Assembly: GCF_014202335.1 (NCBI RefSeq)
Contig: NZ_JACHGP010000021.1
Coordinates: forward strand, 45,872 to 109,871
DNA length: 64,000 nucleotides
DNA from: Mycobacterium sp. AZCC_0083
GTDB lineage: Bacteria; Actinomycetota; Actinomycetes; Mycobacteriales; Mycobacteriaceae
Reading direction: 5' to 3'
This document shows, piece after piece, positions 60,721-64,000 of the stretch; position 1 is the first letter of the stretch, and every line of letters begins with the position of its first letter. The notes beneath the pieces were generated by a model. The model did no database searches and was not told where the DNA came from. It saw only the letters and a program-made list of their open reading frames with translations. Position numbers and translations under genes: made by a program.

Positions 60721-62250
60721 ATGGGCTCCCCGAACGGCGGCACTCGTTTGGGCACGCGATTCGGACCGTATGAGCTGCAGTCGCTGATCGGCATGGGCGG
60801 AATGGGCGAGGTCTACCGCGCACACGACACCGTGCGGGAGCGGATGGTGGCCATCAAGGTGCTGCGGACCGATCTGGCGGCGGACCCCATCTTCCAGGAC
60901 CGCTTCCGGCGCGAGTCGCGCGTGGCCGCACGGCTGCAGGAACCGCACGTCATCCCGGTGCACGACTTCGGCGAGATCGACGGCGTCCTCTACATCGACA
61001 TGCGCCTGGTCGAGGGCACCAGCGTGAAGGACGAGCTGCGCGTCGACCGCGCACTCCCGGTGGCGCGGACGATGTCGATCATCGCCCAGGTCGCGGCCGC
61101 GCTGGACGCTGCGCACGCCGCTGGACTGGTGCACCGCGACATCAAGCCGGAGAACGTGCTGCTGACGCCCGATGACTTCGCCTACCTGGTCGACTTCGGC
61201 ATCGCCCACGGCGGAGGCGAGGCCACCGTGACGAAGACCGGGCTGATCATCGGCTCGTGCGCCTACATGGCCCCGGAACGGCTGAGCGGCCAGGCCGGTG
61301 GCCCGGCGTCGGACGTGTACTCGTTGACGTGTCTGCTGTACGAATGCCTGACGGGTCGGGCGCCGTTCGAGGGCGGTGACCTGCAGGAAGTCATGATTGC
61401 GCACGTGTTCTCGGCGCCGCCGCAGCCGAGCGCCATGCGCCGGGGGATCAATCCCGCGTTCGACGACGTCGTCGCGAAGGGCATGGCTAAGGATCCCGCC
61501 GACCGGTATGCGTCGGCGGGCGCGCTGGCCAGGGCCGCCGCGGCGGCCGCCCATGCACGGCCCGCGCCTGCCCCCGTCCCGCCGCCGAGCACGCGGCAGT
61601 TCCCGGTGATGGAGCCGAGGCCTGCGGCGACGGGCTACGTGCCGTACCCGCCGCCCGTGGCGCCGGCCAAGAGGGCGCGCTTCAGCAAGGCGCAGGTCGC
61701 GTTGCTGGCCGGGACGATCGGCATGTTCGCGCTCGCGGGGGTGCTGGCCGCGGTGGTGGTGTTCAGCGGCGGCAGTAGCGGCACGGGGCCTGCGAGCCCG
61801 CTCGCCGCGCCGCCTCCATCGACGACGACCGTGACGACGACGGCGCCGCCCACGGAGAATTCGACCACGACGCCATCGACCACGACGCCATCGACCACGA
61901 CGTCCACGAGCGCGGCCGTCATCGCCGGCCTCTCGGACGTCGACACGCAGGGCTTCGTCGGTCATGCAGCGCGCTGCGATGCGGGGAGCACGCTGACGGC
62001 GGCGATCCGCACCGTGTCGTCACTGGCGGTGGTGTGCGAGACGGCGCCGGGCAGCTACTACTACCACGGTGAACGCCTGCGCGACGGTGCCAACGTGCAG
62101 CTGGCCAACGCGGTGCCCACCGACGGTGGCTTCGACGCCACGAACCCGGCCGACGGCGCCCACTATCAAGTGCGGCCCGACGAGCTGACCATCCTGAGCA
62201 ACGGGCACGTCGACTCGTCGGAGCCGGCGCTCGAGTACGGCGAAGACTAG
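60721..62250 (+). CDS. Receptor-type Ser/Thr protein kinase (PknF/PknH-like)
   Basis: 509 aa. Cytoplasmic kinase domain ~15-275: P-loop LIGMGGMGEVYRA, Lys in MVAIKVL, catalytic Asp140 in HRDIKPENVLL, DFG Asp158, then GSCAYMAPERLSG. A Pro-rich juxtamembrane linker follows, one transmembrane helix (~323-348, ALLAGTIGMFALAGVLAAVV), a Thr-rich stalk (TTTPSTTTPSTTTSTS) and a ~100-residue extracellular domain with two Cys (ARCDAG, VVCETA). The activation loop contains TVTKTG, likely autophosphorylation sites. Start at 60721 with AAGGAA. Ligand unknown. Confidence 0.9.
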   Translation: MGSPNGGTRLGTRFGPYELQSLIGMGGMGEVYRAHDTVRERMVAIKVLRTDLAADPIFQDRFRRESRVAARLQEPHVIPVHDFGEIDGVLYIDMRLVEGTSVKDELRVDRALPVARTMSIIAQVAAALDAAHAAGLVHRDIKPENVLLTPDDFAYLVDFGIAHGGGEATVTKTGLIIGSCAYMAPERLSGQAGGPASDVYSLTCLLYECLTGRAPFEGGDLQEVMIAHVFSAPPQPSAMRRGINPAFDDVVAKGMAKDPADRYASAGALARAAAAAAHARPAPAPVPPPSTRQFPVMEPRPAATGYVPYPPPVAPAKRARFSKAQVALLAGTIGMFALAGVLAAVVVFSGGSSGTGPASPLAAPPPSTTTVTTTAPPTENSTTTPSTTTPSTTTSTSAAVIAGLSDVDTQGFVGHAARCDAGSTLTAAIRTVSSLAVVCETAPGSYYYHGERLRDGANVQLANAVPTDGGFDATNPADGAHYQVRPDELTILSNGHVDSSEPALEYGED

Positions 62251-62340
62251 AGCCACCGGCGACCAAGATTGGCAGCATCTGCGACCTCCGTGTCGTAAAT
62301 CCGCTTGCCTGCGGCAGGCGGCACCCCGAAGACTGGGTCG

Positions 62341-63243
62341 GTGAAATCGGCGCATCCCGATCGCCTCGCGGTACTCGCGGCGGCGATCACGGTTCTCCTG
62401 TGGGCGTCGGCGTTCGTCGTGATCCGCTTCTGCGGCGCTGAATTCAGCCCAGGCGCACTGGCGTTCATCCGACTGAGCGTCGGCACGATTGCCCTGACCA
62501 CCGTCGTGGCGATCTATCGGCCACCATGGCCGCGGGGACGTGGCCTGGCGCTGGTCATCGGCTACGGCCTGCTGTGGTTTGCCGCCTATACCGTGGTGCT
62601 GAACTGGGCGGAGCAGCACCTCGACGCCGGCACGGCCGCGCTCTTGGTCAACTTCGCGCCGATCCTGGTCGCCGTGTTCGCGGGACTCTTCCTCGGTGAG
62701 GGGTTTCCCCGGCCGCTGGTGGTCGGCCTGGTGATCGCGTTCACCGGAGTGGTGCTGATCGCGCTCGGCGGATCCGGTGTCGGTGTCAATGACTTCCTCG
62801 GCGTGGCACTGGGCTTGCTGGCCGCGGTGCTCTACGCCGCCGGTGTGCTGCTGCAGAAGGTCGCGCTGCGCACGGTGAACGCCATCGCCGCTACCTGGGT
62901 CGGGTGTGCGGTCGGCCTGGTGGCCACGGCGCCGTTCGCCGGTCAGGCCGTCGACGAGGTCGCCAAGGCTCCGCCCACTGCGTTGGCCGGGGTCGTCTTT
63001 CTGGGCGTCGGGCCGACGGCGATCGCGTTCCTCACGTGGGCCTATGCGCTGAACCGCACGGACGCGGGGAAGATGGCCGCCACCACGTTGGCGGTACCGG
63101 CCATCGCGATCCTGCTGTCGTGGATGTTTCTCGGGGAGGTGCCGACCTTGCTCGGCTTCGTTGGCGGCGCGTTGGCGCTCGGTGGCGTCGCGATCAGCCG
63201 ACGCCGCAGCCTGCGGCCTCGAGACCGCGAACCCGTGGGGTAG
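62341..63243 (+). CDS. EamA/DMT-family transporter
   Basis: About 300 aa with ten predicted transmembrane segments in two EamA repeats: AVLAAAITVLLWASAFVVIR ... AALLVNFAPILVAVFAGLFLG and FLGVALGLLAAVLYAAGVLL ... KMAATTLAVPAIAILLSWMF. Probable GTG start at 62341; an in-frame TTG at 62305 is the alternative. It probably exports small metabolites. The C-terminus is basic (SRRRSLRPRDREP). Confidence 0.87.
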   Translation: MKSAHPDRLAVLAAAITVLLWASAFVVIRFCGAEFSPGALAFIRLSVGTIALTTVVAIYRPPWPRGRGLALVIGYGLLWFAAYTVVLNWAEQHLDAGTAALLVNFAPILVAVFAGLFLGEGFPRPLVVGLVIAFTGVVLIALGGSGVGVNDFLGVALGLLAAVLYAAGVLLQKVALRTVNAIAATWVGCAVGLVATAPFAGQAVDEVAKAPPTALAGVVFLGVGPTAIAFLTWAYALNRTDAGKMAATTLAVPAIAILLSWMFLGEVPTLLGFVGGALALGGVAISRRRSLRPRDREPVG

Positions 63244-63368
63244 CACGCCTCGCCACGGGGTGGCACCAAAGTGCCCGTCTCCGAGCGACATTGGAAGGTG
63301 TCTAGTCCTTGTTTTGATTTGGTCGCTTGAGTGGCCCCATCTGCAGACGTCCTGGCTGCTGCACCAGT

Positions 63369-63393
63369 CCTCCCGGCGAAACCTGCCGGGAGG
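63369..63393. terminator. Hairpin terminator between convergent genes
   Basis: CCTCCCGGC (63369-63377) and GCCGGGAGG (63385-63393) form a perfect 9-bp stem with a 7-nt loop. It lies between the rightward EamA gene and the leftward split-barrel gene, so it may serve both. Confidence 0.72.
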
Positions 63394-63442
63394 GCCGTGT
63401 GTCGTTCGGGCTCAGAGCACGCCGAGCAGCTCCAGGTGACTG

Positions 63443-63928
63443 CTACTTGGTGGGGGTCAACCGGATTGCGGCGAGGTGATTCGTCTCGACGGCTTCGGTG
63501 AACTCCTCGAGTGTGGGGATTCGCGGATCGCGGAACTTCAATCCCATCACCCGCTGTGCTGCCTTCACGCCGTATGACTCGGCCAAGCGCTTGGACAGAT
63601 CTGCGACGACCGGCGCGTCTTCGATGAGTTCGCCGCGCATCGTCGTCGTCTTCCCGGCATGCACGACCTCGGCGGGTGCACCGCCGCGGAAGTTCAGCCG
63701 CCACGGTGTGCCGCTAAGGACGTAGAGATCGTCGTCGATCCGATGCGCGCTCAACGTCAGTGCGAACTGCCGCCCCGTCTTGCGTCCCTTGAACCGCAAC
63801 ACCAGGAAGGCCTTGAGCGCGGAACCCGTGAGCGGCGTGCGCAGGAGGAATCCCAGGATCGGGCTGACGACACGCAGCATCGCTTCGGGTGGATGAGAGG
63901 GGTAGACCGCCGGTGACTGTTCTGTCAT
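63443..63928 (-). CDS. Deazaflavin (F420)-dependent split-barrel protein, copy 2
   Basis: 161 aa, paralogue of the 38142-38624 protein with about 89% identity over its length (for example Ala11 to Ser, Gly66 to Asp, Thr85 to Pro). Same core: GRKTGRQFALTLS, WRLNFRGGAPAEVVHAG and GELIED. The start at 63928 (MTEQSPAVYPSH) matches copy 1; an in-frame ATG at 63976 is not conserved there. Upstream bases are also similar, so duplication included the promoter. Confidence 0.78.
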   Translation of the reverse strand: MTEQSPAVYPSHPPEAMLRVVSPILGFLLRTPLTGSALKAFLVLRFKGRKTGRQFALTLSAHRIDDDLYVLSGTPWRLNFRGGAPAEVVHAGKTTTMRGELIEDAPVVADLSKRLAESYGVKAAQRVMGLKFRDPRIPTLEEFTEAVETNHLAAIRLTPTK

Positions 63929-64000
63929 GACCTCAACGGTAGGGCCATCCGTGTCGAAGGTGGAGAGCAACCGCATTCCCGGCGATCTGTGATGTCAGAG

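Overview
The window is high-GC actinobacterial DNA, most likely from a fast-growing Mycobacterium/Mycolicibacterium. Reasons: many GTG starts, ATGA/GTGA/TGATG stop-start overlaps, mycobacteria-type proline-rich membrane proteins, a PknF/PknH-like kinase, deazaflavin-dependent split-barrel proteins and short Mycobacterium-style lipoproteins. I saw no rRNA, tRNA, CRISPR array or intact mobile element. The only transposon trace is a frameshifted IS3-type transposase fragment near 33.9 kb.

Layout. 1-0.25 kb: a 13-copy 8-bp tandem repeat and a long perfect inverted repeat. 0.25-5.8 kb (minus): a polar amino-acid ABC transporter, an IclR regulator, an allantoicase and a dipeptide epimerase. 6.2-10.7 kb (plus): an N,N-dimethylformamidase-type operon (small and large subunit, a degenerate Rieske-like protein) followed by a LuxR regulator. 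10.9-24.3 kb (plus): a tightly coupled operon behind a perfect 22-bp palindrome. It holds a Dpp/Nik-type ABC importer, two amidase-signature enzymes around a small AtzG-like protein, and a divergent urease set in the order ureE-F-AB(fused)-C-G-D. 24.3-33.7 kb: phosphoketolase, proline-rich and polytopic membrane proteins, small secreted proteins and a SixA-like phosphatase. 33.8-48.7 kb: lipoproteins, a CotH-like kinase, an M42-type aminopeptidase, an MFS exporter with an extra C-terminal winged-helix domain, a subtilase/hydrolase pair and a RibD-like reductase. 48.9-60.2 kb: a second catabolic region with a GntR regulator, acetamidase/formamidase, aminotransferase, a second Dpp-type ABC importer, an SDR dehydrogenase and a split ThDP decarboxylase resembling sulfopyruvate decarboxylase. 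60.3-64 kb: a glycosidase remnant, a receptor Ser/Thr kinase, an EamA transporter and a second copy (about 89% identical protein) of a gene at 38 kb.

How it fits together (inference). Much of the window concerns taking up and hydrolysing C-N bonds in amides, ureides and urea-like compounds. There are three ABC importers, and hydrolases for allantoate, formamide-type amides, amidase substrates and urea-like substrates. The most unusual part is the 10.9-24.3 kb operon. Its urease-like catalytic subunit keeps the nickel ligands but has Ala in place of the mobile-flap Cys, and it sits in one transcript with AtzE/AtzG-like amidases and its own transporter. It may be a pathway for a urea derivative rather than a housekeeping urease.
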